A stretch of 10,953 nt of DNA, from contig CAIMBV010000207.1 of the NCBI GenBank assembly GCA_903839355.1, positions 1 to 10,953 of the forward strand. The letters are read 5' to 3'. Of this stretch, positions 1-7,373 are shown piece by piece (the stretch's first letter is position 1; each line of letters begins with the position of its first letter). The stretch is from an uncultured Actinomycetes bacterium (GTDB taxonomy: Bacteria; Actinomycetota; Actinomycetes; Nanopelagicales; Nanopelagicaceae). Position numbers and translations under genes: made by a program. Under the pieces are notes generated by a model. It did no database searches. It was not told the origin of the DNA and saw only the letters and a list, made by a program, of their open reading frames with translations.

Positions 1-954
1 AGATACCGGCTCGAAACAATGCAGGTCTTGCGTATCTCCTTTCTCTCCTCTCTCGCGTTGGAGTTAATTGCCACTCTTTCAGTCGCGCTCCTTGCAGTAA
101 CGATCGGACTGAGACTTGTTAATGGTTCGATGCCACTCTCGGTTGGATTACTCGTCCTAGTTCTCGCACCCGAGGTCTATTGGCCGATTCGACAAGTCTC
201 GGCTTATTTTCATGCGGCGGCTGATGGAGTGGCGGCCTTCAATCAACTCTTTGCCATCTTGGAGAAGCCCGCTCGCTCTGGTGGAGATGATCTTGAGGAT
301 CTCAGCACTATCGCCTGGAGTGATTTGGTGGTGAGCTACCAAGATAGAAATGAGATTCGAATCCCGGCAGGCAAGATTTCGCGGGGAGAGGTGCACGCTC
401 TGGTTGGACCTTCCGGCAGCGGAAAATCCACTCTGGCTGCGGTTCTATTGGGCTTTATTCAACCTACCTCTGGCGAGGTAACCATCAGCACTTCGGCCGG
501 CGAGAAGAATCTAAAAGATCTTGACCTCTCCGCTTGGCGCCGCCAGACAGCTTGGCAACCCCAAGAGCCAAAGTTCCCACTTGGCACCGTAGCTCAGATA
601 TTGCGCCACGCTAAACCAGGTGCAAGCGAGGACGAGCTCAGCGATCTTTTGATTAGCGTGGATTTGAACCTCACCGATCTTCCTCATGGCCTGCAAACAG
701 AATTGGGAACTGTGCAACAGAGATTATCTGTCGGACAACTTCGCAAAGTCGCTCTTGCGCGAGCCATTCTTAAAGGCTCTCCCGTCATCATTCTCGATGA
801 ACCAACCGCTTCCGTCGATGATATTTCGGAGAGCACCATCGCAAAACTTCTCGCCACCAAGGCAGATGAGGGTGCGATGATTCTTGTGATTTCGCACCGC
901 GAACTATTAATAGGCGCTTCTACAGTGGTTACTCACATGGGCGTGAGCGCATGA
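1..954 (+). CDS. cydD: CydD, thiol reductant ABC exporter subunit (5'-truncated)
   Basis: C-terminal part of one half of the CydDC heterodimer, an inner-membrane ABC exporter of reduced thiols (cysteine/glutathione) needed for cytochrome bd assembly. The reading frame is open to base 1 (residues RYRLET precede the first ATG at 19), so the gene starts outside the window and that ATG is internal. Numbering from the ATG, two hydrophobic segments (about 15-35 and 39-55) are the last membrane spans. The nucleotide-binding domain follows: Walker A GPSGSGKST 130-138, Q-loop around QPQEP 180-184, signature LSVGQ 236-240, Walker B ending in D260-E261, and H-loop His293. LSVGQ in place of LSGGQ, together with the partner gene, points to CydD rather than a generic ABC exporter. 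The stop overlaps the cydC start (ATGA, 951-954), so the two are probably translationally coupled. Upstream cydAB is expected but not visible. Confidence 0.9.
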   Translation, partial: RYRLETMQVLRISFLSSLALELIATLSVALLAVTIGLRLVNGSMPLSVGLLVLVLAPEVYWPIRQVSAYFHAAADGVAAFNQLFAILEKPARSGGDDLEDLSTIAWSDLVVSYQDRNEIRIPAGKISRGEVHALVGPSGSGKSTLAAVLLGFIQPTSGEVTISTSAGEKNLKDLDLSAWRRQTAWQPQEPKFPLGTVAQILRHAKPGASEDELSDLLISVDLNLTDLPHGLQTELGTVQQRLSVGQLRKVALARAILKGSPVIILDEPTASVDDISESTIAKLLATKADEGAMILVISHRELLIGASTVVTHMGVSA

Positions 955-2531
955 AGAGCGTGGTTCGAATCTTCCGGCAGTATTGGCGCGAATTGGTCGG
1001 AGCGGTGCTCCTCGGAGGCGCTTCACTGGGAGCAGCAGTTGGGTTATTGGCTACCAGCGCCTGGCTGATCTCGATGGCTTCCACCAGACCACCAGTTCTA
1101 GTGCTCGAAGTCGCGATCGTAAGCGTTAGATTCTTTGGACTCTCGCGCGGAGTACTCAAATATGCCAGCCGTATTTTGGAGCATAACGGTGCGCTTAAAG
1201 TGCAGACGGCGCTACGAGTCAAGATATATGAACGCTTCAGTCGCTTATTGCCTACCGACTATGCCGAACTTCATCGCGGCAATTTATTGAGTCAGATCAT
1301 CAATGATGTTGAGCTTGCACAAGATTTATGGTTACGGATCGCATCTCCTTGGTTGGCGGCTCTCATCTCTGGAAGTGCTGGAGTCACCATAATTCACTGG
1401 CTGCTTCCCAGTTGTGGCGAGGTAATCGCGCTCATATTTTTAGCGACCGCATTTCTCGTTCCATTTCTTGCGATGCTCGCTTCTAGCAAATCAAATACTC
1501 GCAAATATGAGAGCGCACTCTTTGATCAAATAATGCAGATTGCAGAATCTGCACCGGAATCATTGATATTCAATTTTGGAGGTGAGTTACTCACTCAAAT
1601 TGAACAGGCACAACAGAAGATTGCAAAAGTTGAAGCAAGGAATGGGTTACGTTCTGGCTTTGCCGCCGCCCTTTACTACCTCGCGCTGGGATCTGCGGTA
1701 GTTATCTCGCTCTGGTTTGCTGCCGACGCCGCTTTATCGCATCACTTGGCGGGAATCAATGTGGCGGTAATTTCTCTCGTCCCGCTAGCGATGTTCGATG
1801 GTTTAAGCACCCTGCCAGCTGCCTTCTCACAGTTGCGTCAGGTGTTGGGCGCGATCAAAAATATAGAACCCCTGCTGCAAGAAGTACCTTCAGATCCTCT
1901 CGATACGCCAGAGATTCCACGCTCGGTGACTCTAGAATTTCGCAATTTCCTTCCAATCCTTGAAGGTGCCCGGACCCGAGAAATAACCGCCAAAGTTGGG
2001 CCCGGTCATACCCTGCTCATAACAGGCAGATCTGGCTCCGGAAAGTCCTCCATCATCAACGCCCTGCTTGGCTTTCTCCCGTACTCCGGTGAGATTGATA
2101 TGAATGGAGAACCCTTCGGCACTGCATATCTCAACTTAATCTCTACCCTGCTACAAGACGATTATCTCTTTGGTACCTCCATTCGCGAGAATCTCAAAAT
2201 TGGAAATCCCGAAGCCTCAGATATGGAGTTGTTCAAGGCACTAGCCATCGTTGAACTCGATAACTTTGTGAACTCACTCCCCGAGGGTCTAGACACCATG
2301 ATCGGGTCTCAAGGTTATAACTTCTCTGGTGGCGAGAAGCAGAGACTAAAACTGGCAAGACTCCTGCTTCGAGATACCCCGGTTTACATATTGGATGAGC
2401 CTTATGAATTTCTCGATTCGAAGATGGTGGAGCGGATTTCCTTGCGAGTGAATTTAGAACTTAAGGAGAAGACGGTCCTCGTGGTCTCACACCTACCGCT
2501 ACCAATATCTTCAACCACCATCACCCTCTGA
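951..2531 (+). CDS. cydC: CydC, thiol reductant ABC exporter subunit
   Basis: Second half of the CydDC exporter, complete at 526 aa, within the normal size of about 530-580. The N-terminal half is the transmembrane domain, with hydrophobic spans near residues 14-40, 131-151, 158-178, 237-260 and 270-288. The region LLATSAWLISMAS (32-44) and the following VRFFGLSRGVLKYASRI stretch (59-75) are very characteristic of CydC. The nucleotide-binding domain has Walker A GRSGSGKSS 359-367, Q-loop Gln402, signature FSGGE 468-472, Walker B D482-E483 and H-loop His514, so its catalytic residues look intact. The domain ends soon after the H-loop, so the C-terminus is short. The ATG start lies within the ATGA overlap with cydD, and no clear Shine-Dalgarno precedes it, which fits coupled translation. 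Confidence 0.92.
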   Translation: MKSVVRIFRQYWRELVGAVLLGGASLGAAVGLLATSAWLISMASTRPPVLVLEVAIVSVRFFGLSRGVLKYASRILEHNGALKVQTALRVKIYERFSRLLPTDYAELHRGNLLSQIINDVELAQDLWLRIASPWLAALISGSAGVTIIHWLLPSCGEVIALIFLATAFLVPFLAMLASSKSNTRKYESALFDQIMQIAESAPESLIFNFGGELLTQIEQAQQKIAKVEARNGLRSGFAAALYYLALGSAVVISLWFAADAALSHHLAGINVAVISLVPLAMFDGLSTLPAAFSQLRQVLGAIKNIEPLLQEVPSDPLDTPEIPRSVTLEFRNFLPILEGARTREITAKVGPGHTLLITGRSGSGKSSIINALLGFLPYSGEIDMNGEPFGTAYLNLISTLLQDDYLFGTSIRENLKIGNPEASDMELFKALAIVELDNFVNSLPEGLDTMIGSQGYNFSGGEKQRLKLARLLLRDTPVYILDEPYEFLDSKMVERISLRVNLELKEKTVLVVSHLPLPISSTTITL

Positions 2532-2538
2532 TTGGCGC

Positions 2539-2544
2539 TAAAGT
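2539..2544 (+). promoter_or_regulatory. Leaderless-type -10 for the aldo/keto reductase
   Basis: TAAAGT fits the actinobacterial -10 pattern TANNNT. Its last T lies exactly 7 nt before the A of the ATG at 2551, so transcription could begin at the start codon. No Shine-Dalgarno is visible in the 19 bp after cydC, and I see no convincing -35. The site suggests that this gene can be transcribed independently of cydDC. Confidence 0.45.
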
Positions 2545-2550
2545 CTCCGT

Positions 2551-3525
2551 ATGACTTTGACACGAACTCTTGGACCTTATGAAGTAACTGCAGTAGGACT
2601 CGGATGCATGCCTCTCTCCATGGCAACGGATCGCAACAAGTGGATTCTTGAGGATCGCGAGGCAGCGATCGGTGTGATTCACGCGGCTTTAGATGCTGGA
2701 GTCCAACTACTAGATACCGCAGATATTTATGCCCCGGCGTGGAACGCAATGGGTCACAATGAAAAGATCGTCGGTGAAGCATTTAGAACATGGTCAGGTA
2801 CACCTGAGCAGAAATCAAAGGTCGTCATTGCAACTAAGGGTGGAATAACGAGAGCCAAAGGCGATAATTGGTGGGGTATCCCAGGACGAAATGCATCAAA
2901 ACATTATTTGTATAGAGCTGTCGAGGCTTCAGCAGCAAAGATGGGCCTCAGCAAAATTCCACTTTGGCAACACCATCGCTTAGATCCTTCGATTACTTTC
3001 GAAGAACAATTCGAAAATGTACTAACTCTTAAAGATCACGGTTACGTAGGAGCAATCGGATTGAGCAATGTCAATGCCGAACAATTGCGGCGTGCTATCA
3101 AAATCGGTGGCACTCCGGCACAAGGAGGCGTTGTTTCAGTACAAAATGAATACAGCCCGCGGTATCGCTTGTGGTCAGAAGTTATTGATATCTGCAACGA
3201 ACATGGAATTGCTTATCTCCCTTGGTCCCCACTCGGTGGAGGCTCGAATTTCCAGAAGATTGCATCGGGAGAGCTCGGCGCCTTCGATCGAATCGCCGCG
3301 AGCAAAGGTGTATCGCCATATGCCCTCACTATTGCTTGGCATCTCAACCAATTCCCGACATCGATTCCGATCCCAGGCGCATCTAAAGCGACATCGATCC
3401 TGGATTCGTTAACGGGAGCCTCAATCACATTGAGCGCAGGTGAGATCGCAGAACTCAACGCCAGCTGCCCACCGGATGGAGCGCTACAAGAAGAGTTAGT
3501 GGATCAACCCGCTTTCAGGGATTAA
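2551..3525 (+). CDS. Aldo/keto reductase
   Basis: NADPH-dependent (by family) cytosolic carbonyl or sugar oxidoreductase with a TIM-barrel fold, 324 aa, a typical length. The N-terminus contains the family motif GLGCMPLS (16-23). The catalytic tetrad is visible: Asp55 and Tyr60 in LLDTADIY, Lys96 in VVIATKGG, and His142 in the QHHRLD stretch (140-145). GLSNVNAEQL and the C-terminal IPIPGASKA are the usual cofactor-binding regions. The natural substrate cannot be read from the sequence. It follows cydC by 19 bp but has a leaderless-type -10, so it need not belong to the cyd operon. It converges with the Gfo/Idh/MocA oxidoreductase with a single base between the two stops, leaving no room for an intergenic terminator. 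A sugar or polyol role shared with that neighbour is possible but unproven. Confidence 0.88.
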   Translation: MTLTRTLGPYEVTAVGLGCMPLSMATDRNKWILEDREAAIGVIHAALDAGVQLLDTADIYAPAWNAMGHNEKIVGEAFRTWSGTPEQKSKVVIATKGGITRAKGDNWWGIPGRNASKHYLYRAVEASAAKMGLSKIPLWQHHRLDPSITFEEQFENVLTLKDHGYVGAIGLSNVNAEQLRRAIKIGGTPAQGGVVSVQNEYSPRYRLWSEVIDICNEHGIAYLPWSPLGGGSNFQKIASGELGAFDRIAASKGVSPYALTIAWHLNQFPTSIPIPGASKATSILDSLTGASITLSAGEIAELNASCPPDGALQEELVDQPAFRD

Positions 3526-3526
3526 C

Positions 3527-4501
3527 TCACTCGGTCGGGTATTTAACGCCGATCTGAGCTCGAAGAGCATCCATTACCTTCATGATCTCCACCGTCTCGA
3601 TGATGCTCATGATTGGGCTTTCGGATAATCCTGCTGCAACACATTGTTCGAGGTGTAGACCTTGGAATTGTCGTCCGATTCCATCGATCTTCTCGTTGTA
3701 ACTTTGAATGACTTCTCCACCTTGGTTGTAAACCCGAAAAGAAGTTTGGTTGTAAAAAGGTTTATCGATCTCGATACGCCCGAAGGTTCCAACGACAACT
3801 CCAGTGACAGGACCCGCCGCTGACATGCAGGTCGTCAACGTTGCCTGTGCTCCGTTGGCGTATTCAAAGATAATAGATGTGGTCTCATCGACTTTGTCAC
3901 TGGTGAGGGTTGACTTTGCAACCGCTTTCTCGGGTAGACCTAATACACGCACTGCGAATGAGACTGGATAAATTCCCAGATCCAGCAGCGCTCCGCCACC
4001 GAGCTCTGGCTCCCATAGCCGTGGAACATGCGGTAGATATTGGCTGTGATCTGCAGTCACCAACTTAATCTCGCCGAGAATGCCCGAATTAATTACCTCG
4101 AAGATGGCATCCATCGAAGGCAAGAATCGAGTCCACATCGCCTCGAGGACAAATAGATTCTTGCTCGCGGCAAGATCTTTGATCTCCTCTGCTTCACGAG
4201 CATTGATGGTGAATGGCTTCTCTAATAAAACATGCTTGCCAGCGTTGAGAGCTAGGAGAGCGTGTTGGTGATGCCAAGGGTGCGGCGTAGAGACGTAAAC
4301 AACATCTACCTCAGGGTCGTTCACGAGAGCTTCATAACCTTGATGGCGATTAGGAATCCCAAACTTGTCGGCAAACTCATTGGCCCTCGCCAAGTCACGT
4401 GCACCAACTGCCTGAATAGTCATTCCTGCGATTCTAAAATCATCGGCAACTGCTGTCGCTATTCCACCTGCGCTCAAGAAACCCCAACGTAGTCCACTCA
4501 T
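3527..4501 (-). CDS. Gfo/Idh/MocA family oxidoreductase, dihydrodiol-dehydrogenase-like
   Basis: NAD(P)-dependent oxidoreductase of 324 aa. The N-terminal Rossmann fold begins WGFLSAGGIATAVA (6-19). The family EKP motif is at 94-96 (Lys95 catalytic), in VLLEKPFTINAREAEEI. The C-terminal alpha/beta domain has GGGALLDLGIYPV (168-180). The Lys95/Tyr178 pair matches the Lys plus Tyr arrangement of dimeric dihydrodiol dehydrogenase and glucose-fructose oxidoreductase, rather than the Lys/His pair of inositol dehydrogenases, so the substrate is probably a diol, a sugar or a deoxysugar. The chosen ATG leaves only five residues before the Rossmann strand. AGAAGG lies about 10 nt upstream, a loosely spaced Shine-Dalgarno. 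It is transcribed divergently from the hydroxyproline-type operon. The upstream region has a good -10 with flanking inverted repeats, so the gene is probably repressor-controlled. Confidence 0.87.
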   Translation of the reverse strand: MSGLRWGFLSAGGIATAVADDFRIAGMTIQAVGARDLARANEFADKFGIPNRHQGYEALVNDPEVDVVYVSTPHPWHHQHALLALNAGKHVLLEKPFTINAREAEEIKDLAASKNLFVLEAMWTRFLPSMDAIFEVINSGILGEIKLVTADHSQYLPHVPRLWEPELGGGALLDLGIYPVSFAVRVLGLPEKAVAKSTLTSDKVDETTSIIFEYANGAQATLTTCMSAAGPVTGVVVGTFGRIEIDKPFYNQTSFRVYNQGGEVIQSYNEKIDGIGRQFQGLHLEQCVAAGLSESPIMSIIETVEIMKVMDALRAQIGVKYPTE

Positions 4502-4523
4502 ATGCCTATCGCCTTCTCTCTCG

Positions 4524-4542
4524 AATCAAAATCGATTTGATT
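4524..4542. repeat. Inverted repeat 1, candidate operator
   Basis: Perfect 7-bp arms AATCAAA / TTTGATT separated by ATCGA. It lies just downstream of the predicted transcription start of the minus-strand Gfo/Idh/MocA gene, a position where a bound repressor would block transcription. Its AT-rich arms make a transcriptional terminator unlikely. The regulator is unknown. Confidence 0.5.
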
Positions 4543-4550
4543 ACTCGGTG

Positions 4551-4556
4551 ATTGTA
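4551..4556 (-). promoter_or_regulatory. -10 element for the Gfo/Idh/MocA gene
   Basis: On the minus strand this reads TACAAT, close to the TATAAT consensus. It would start transcription near 4544-4545 and give a leader of about 43 nt containing inverted repeat 1 and a weak Shine-Dalgarno. The sequence 17 bp upstream on the minus strand (GGTTCA) is a poor -35. Unlike several neighbours, this gene therefore seems to have a 5' leader. Confidence 0.45.
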
Positions 4557-4574
4557 GAGGAGTTTGACTACTCT
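4556..4574. repeat. Inverted repeat 2, candidate operator
   Basis: Imperfect palindrome with 8-bp arms AGAGGAGT / ACTACTCT (7 of 8 pairs match) around TTG. Its centre is 32 bp from that of inverted repeat 1, about three helical turns. It sits between the -10 and the -35 position of the minus-strand promoter and upstream of the plus-strand operon promoter, so it could serve either direction. Confidence 0.4.
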
Positions 4575-4601
4575 GAACCAGACTGCTGAAACTACAAAAT
4601 C

Positions 4602-4612
4602 TAGAATAGTCT
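4602..4612 (+). promoter_or_regulatory. -10 region of the hydroxyproline-type operon
   Basis: Two overlapping -10-like hexamers are present: TAGAAT (4602-4607) and TAGTCT (4607-4612). The second ends 7 nt before the GTG at 4619, the leaderless spacing. The first has the better match and would leave a leader of only a few nucleotides. No Shine-Dalgarno is present before the GTG. No good -35 is seen at 16-18 bp. Confidence 0.45.
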
Positions 4613-4618
4613 TACGAT

Positions 4619-5767
4619 GTGAGCCAAAGCCCTGATGCGATTGTCATAGGCGCAGGAATCGTCGGTGCTACAACCGCACTCGCTCTCACAAATGCTGGAT
4701 TGAAAGTTTTAGTTCTCGATCGCGGTTCAATCGCAAGCGGTACGACCAGCGCAGGTGAGGGAAACATTCTCGTCAGCGATAAAGAGCCTGGCGCAGAGCT
4801 TGATCTTGCTCTCCGCTCCCGTGATGCATGGTTTGAACTCGCCGATGATATTGGAGGTGGCTTTGAGCTCGAAGCCAAGGGTGGAGTAGTGGTCTCATCC
4901 AGCGGCTCTGAAAGTTTGCGAAACCTCACTTCGAAGCAACGTGATTCTGGAATAGATGCGCGGGATATTTCTTCAAGTGAACTATGGGAATTAGAACCTC
5001 ACCTCTCTCGCTCAATCAATGTAGGTGCTTACTATCCGCAAGATGCGCAATGCCAACCAATGCTGGCAACGGCTCGAGTACTTCAAGCGGTAAAGCAGCG
5101 CGGAGGAGATGTAGTCACTGGCTCTGAGGTCCTAGCGATTGAAAATCGGCACGGCGTAGTGAGTTCTGTAGTAACAAGTAGAGGAAGTTACAGCGCTCCG
5201 GTTGTTATTAATGCAGCAGGGACCTGGGCAGGTGCAATCGCTCGTCTAGCGGGCGCAGAGTTACCTATTGCACCGAGGCGGGGTTTCATACTGGTTTCAG
5301 TTCCTACGCCTCATCGAATTTTTCATAAGGTGTATAGCTCTGATTATGTCGCCAATGTTGCCAGTGGTGATGCAGACCTCCAATCAAGCGCCGTTGTTGA
5401 GGGAACCCAAAGCGGCACGATCTTGATTGGTGCATCGCGAGAACGTGTGGGATTTAAAGAGGGTATCGATTACTCAGTTGTTCGCATTCTCGCTCACCAA
5501 GCGATAGAACTCTTCCCCTTCTTGGCCAATGTGCAATTGATGCGGGTCTATCGCGGATTTAGGCCGTATGCGCCAGATCATTTACCTGTAATAGGTCAGG
5601 ATCCAATCATCAAGGGTTTGTGGCACAACGCTGGTCATGAGGGAGCTGGAATCGGTTTAGCACCAGGGAGCGCACAACTTTTGGCGGATACTATTTTGGA
5701 GCGTCACTCCTTTATGAACGCTGCTCCATTCTCCCCATCCAGATTTTCGACGGTAAGTAGCTCATGA
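4619..5767 (+). CDS. FAD-dependent D-hydroxyproline/amino-acid dehydrogenase, catalytic subunit (DAO family)
   Basis: Glycine-oxidase/DAO-fold flavoprotein of 382 aa, the likely substrate-oxidising subunit of a heteromeric dehydrogenase. The Rossmann motif GAGIVG (11-16) is followed by an acidic strand end (LVLDRGSIASGTTSAGEGN). The C-terminus has FRPYAPDHLPVIG (314-326) and GHEGAGIGLAPGSAQ (339-353), the typical second FAD/substrate region. The next two genes encode a small [2Fe-2S] protein and an HcnB/OoxA-like flavoprotein, the composition of P. aeruginosa-type D-hydroxyproline dehydrogenase, opine oxidases and HcnABC hydrogen cyanide synthase. The epimerase and DapA-like genes downstream favour cis-4-hydroxy-D-proline as substrate and 1-pyrroline-4-hydroxy-2-carboxylate as product. 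The GTG start is supported by the Rossmann strand beginning at residue 7 and by the -10 spacing. The overlapping ATG at 4617 is out of frame. The stop overlaps the next gene (ATGA). Confidence 0.8.
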   Translation: MSQSPDAIVIGAGIVGATTALALTNAGLKVLVLDRGSIASGTTSAGEGNILVSDKEPGAELDLALRSRDAWFELADDIGGGFELEAKGGVVVSSSGSESLRNLTSKQRDSGIDARDISSSELWELEPHLSRSINVGAYYPQDAQCQPMLATARVLQAVKQRGGDVVTGSEVLAIENRHGVVSSVVTSRGSYSAPVVINAAGTWAGAIARLAGAELPIAPRRGFILVSVPTPHRIFHKVYSSDYVANVASGDADLQSSAVVEGTQSGTILIGASRERVGFKEGIDYSVVRILAHQAIELFPFLANVQLMRVYRGFRPYAPDHLPVIGQDPIIKGLWHNAGHEGAGIGLAPGSAQLLADTILERHSFMNAAPFSPSRFSTVSSS

Positions 5768-6012
5768 TTAACTTTACCTTCGAAGGTGAACCAATATCAG
5801 TTGAACCTGGTACCTCCGTGGCAGCGGCTCTCCTCTCTCACGGTGAGAGGATCACCAGACTGACGCGATTCAATTCAACTCCGCGCTCAATTTTTTGTGG
5901 GATTGGAGTCTGTTTCGATTGTCTTGTCGAAGTAGATGGAGAACCAAATCAACGTAGCTGCATCACGACCGTCAAAGAGGGAATGGTGGTGAAGGTGCAA
6001 CATGGAAGTTAG
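5764..6012 (+). CDS. Small [2Fe-2S] subunit of the heteromeric dehydrogenase (HcnA-like)
   Basis: An 82-aa ferredoxin-like protein with Cys45, Cys50, Cys53 and Cys66 in the plant-type [2Fe-2S] spacing C-x4-C-x2-C-x12-C (CGIGVCFDC, then SC). The fold fits the N-terminal region of HcnA, the OoxA-associated small subunit, and the small subunit of three-gene D-hydroxyproline dehydrogenases. It probably passes electrons between the flavin centres of its two flanking subunits. It overlaps the upstream gene by ATGA (5764-5767) and the downstream gene by 11 nt (6002-6012), so all three should be made in fixed stoichiometry. No separate Shine-Dalgarno is obvious, which fits coupling. It is too short and too specific in context to be a free ferredoxin, though that cannot be excluded from sequence alone. 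Confidence 0.82.
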   Translation: MINFTFEGEPISVEPGTSVAAALLSHGERITRLTRFNSTPRSIFCGIGVCFDCLVEVDGEPNQRSCITTVKEGMVVKVQHGS

Positions 6013-7369
6013 ATATCAAGTCATTGTTCTAGGAGGCGGCCCTGCGGGACTTAACGCGGCAAAGTACGCCGCCAATGCAGGGTATGAAGTTGGACTGATA
6101 GATGCTGGCACTAGATTGGGTGGTCAATACTGGCGTCACACCGGTCGCGAAGAATTTGATCAATCTGTGCACCATAATTTTGATCAAGGTTCTCTCTTAA
6201 TGGATGCCGTACTAGCCAATCCGCGCATAACCGTTCACAGTGAGACCAATATCTGGAGCGCATCCATCATCAACGATGAGGTTGTCTTACGTACCAACAA
6301 TGGAGCCTTCATCACCCAACGTTTGATTCTCGCTACTGGCGCCTACGACCGTTCGCTCCCCTTCCCTGGTTGGGATATCCCGGGAGTGATGACACCTGGG
6401 GCGGCGCAATCTCTTCTCAAAGGACATGGCGTGCTAGTGGGAAAGAGAATAGTTGTTGCGGGTACAGGTCCATTCCTTCTTCCGGTAGCAACTGGGTTGA
6501 GTAGCCATGGCGCTAGCGTGGTTGGCTTACTTGAGGCGTCCAGCAAGTATTCCTGGGCCAAGAACTTACTGGAGCTCCTACGAAATCCTGCAAAGGCTCT
6601 GGAGGGAATTGGCTATCTCCTGGCCCTGCGAGGCAGAAAGGTCGAGATGCGCTTTCGACAAGCCATCGTCGCTGCGCACGCTAGCGCTGATGGCTCACTT
6701 GAATCTGTCACCATCGCAAATCTTGATTCTGAATGGAAGATTCGTTCAACGTACAAACTCTCCTGCGATGTCGCTGCCGTTGGGTGGGGATTCACAGCAG
6801 ATACCGCAATCGCCTACTCCTTGGGTCTTGCCTTGGATGTTGATGCATCGGGTTCAATTTCGGTTGTTGTCGATGAGAATCAACGAGCTAGACAACCTAA
6901 CGCGGCAATAGCGATTTATGCGGCAGGAGAGCTCACGGGAATTGGTGGAGCTGATCTTGCTCTTGTTGAGGGAGCGATTGCGGGGTTAGCAATTGCAGGT
7001 TCCGCTCAAGATTTAAAGACACTTAAAAAGAGGCGCAAGAAATTACTCCGCTTTGCTCAAGCACTTACAAAGGTCTATCCAGTGGCTTCTGGATGGAAGA
7101 GTTGGTTAAGTGAGGACACGACCATCTGTCGCTGTGAGGAAATCTCGTATTCTGATATTAATGAAGCCCGAGAAGAGTTTGATGCGAGCGATGCTCGGAC
7201 TATAAAACTATTAACTCGATGCGGGATGGGGTTATGTCAAGGACGTATCTGTGGTCGAACAATCGCAGACCTCATGAATAGCACGCCACAGGAACGAATT
7301 AGTTCCGCTTCACGACCCATTCTCTCGCCCATCACCCTTGGTGAAGTTGCTCAAGAGGGATTATTGTGA
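6002..7369 (+). CDS. FAD/NAD(P)-binding subunit with BFD-like [2Fe-2S] tail (HcnB/OoxA-like)
   Basis: Pyridine-nucleotide-disulfide-oxidoreductase-like flavoprotein of 455 aa. FAD motif GGGPAG is at 11-16, ATG motif 111-113 (LATGAYDR) and a second nucleotide motif GTG 154-156 (VVAGTGPFLLP). The YAAGELTGIGGADLA region (306-320) holds the second FAD contact. The C-terminal domain has Cys376, Cys378, Cys407, Cys412 and Cys417 (CRCEE, then CGMGLCQGRIC), the bacterioferritin-associated-ferredoxin-like [2Fe-2S] arrangement of HcnB, OoxA and the matching D-hydroxyproline dehydrogenase subunit. It probably takes electrons from the catalytic subunit and passes them to a respiratory acceptor; in relatives this is not NAD(P). 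GAAGG lies 6 nt before the ATG, the clearest Shine-Dalgarno in the operon. It overlaps the preceding gene by 11 nt. Confidence 0.83.
   Translation: MEVRYQVIVLGGGPAGLNAAKYAANAGYEVGLIDAGTRLGGQYWRHTGREEFDQSVHHNFDQGSLLMDAVLANPRITVHSETNIWSASIINDEVVLRTNNGAFITQRLILATGAYDRSLPFPGWDIPGVMTPGAAQSLLKGHGVLVGKRIVVAGTGPFLLPVATGLSSHGASVVGLLEASSKYSWAKNLLELLRNPAKALEGIGYLLALRGRKVEMRFRQAIVAAHASADGSLESVTIANLDSEWKIRSTYKLSCDVAAVGWGFTADTAIAYSLGLALDVDASGSISVVVDENQRARQPNAAIAIYAAGELTGIGGADLALVEGAIAGLAIAGSAQDLKTLKKRRKKLLRFAQALTKVYPVASGWKSWLSEDTTICRCEEISYSDINEAREEFDASDARTIKLLTRCGMGLCQGRICGRTIADLMNSTPQERISSASRPILSPITLGEVAQEGLL
7362..7367 (+). promoter_or_regulatory. Possible internal leaderless-type -10 before the DapA-like gene
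   Basis: TATTGT fits TANNNT and ends 7 nt before the ATG at 7374, the same geometry seen at three other starts here. It lies in the last codons of the preceding gene and could be chance. A weak purine run (AAGAGGGA) about 14 nt upstream of the ATG is the only other initiation signal. Confidence 0.25.
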
Positions 7370-7373
7370 GGCT

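Noticed and set aside
724..740. CydD signature LSVGQ instead of LSGGQ, suggesting a degenerate ATP site
   Set aside because: A Val at this position is, to my recollection, also found in well-studied CydD proteins such as that of E. coli. I use it as support for the CydD call rather than as an anomaly.
4564..4569. TTGACT as a -35 box for the plus-strand operon
   Set aside because: It is 32 bp from TAGAAT and 23 bp from TACAAA. The hexamer at about 18 bp (GAAACT) is a poor -10. More likely it is just part of inverted repeat 2.
6507..6911. 134-codon open frame overlapping the HcnB-like gene
   Set aside because: It runs in another frame inside a well-supported flavoprotein gene and shows no recognisable domain. 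Other frames of 60-126 codons on both strands were rejected for the same reason.
4619..7369. Hydrogen cyanide synthase (hcnABC) or octopine/nopaline oxidase
   Set aside because: The subunit architecture is shared, but the order and the adjoining DapA-like and epimerase genes fit D-hydroxyproline dehydrogenase better. Kept only as an alternative.
7338..7373. Earlier GTG start for the DapA-like gene
   Set aside because: The extra 12 residues show no family similarity and would overlap the upstream coding region by 32 nt. The ATG at 7374 gives the normal family length.
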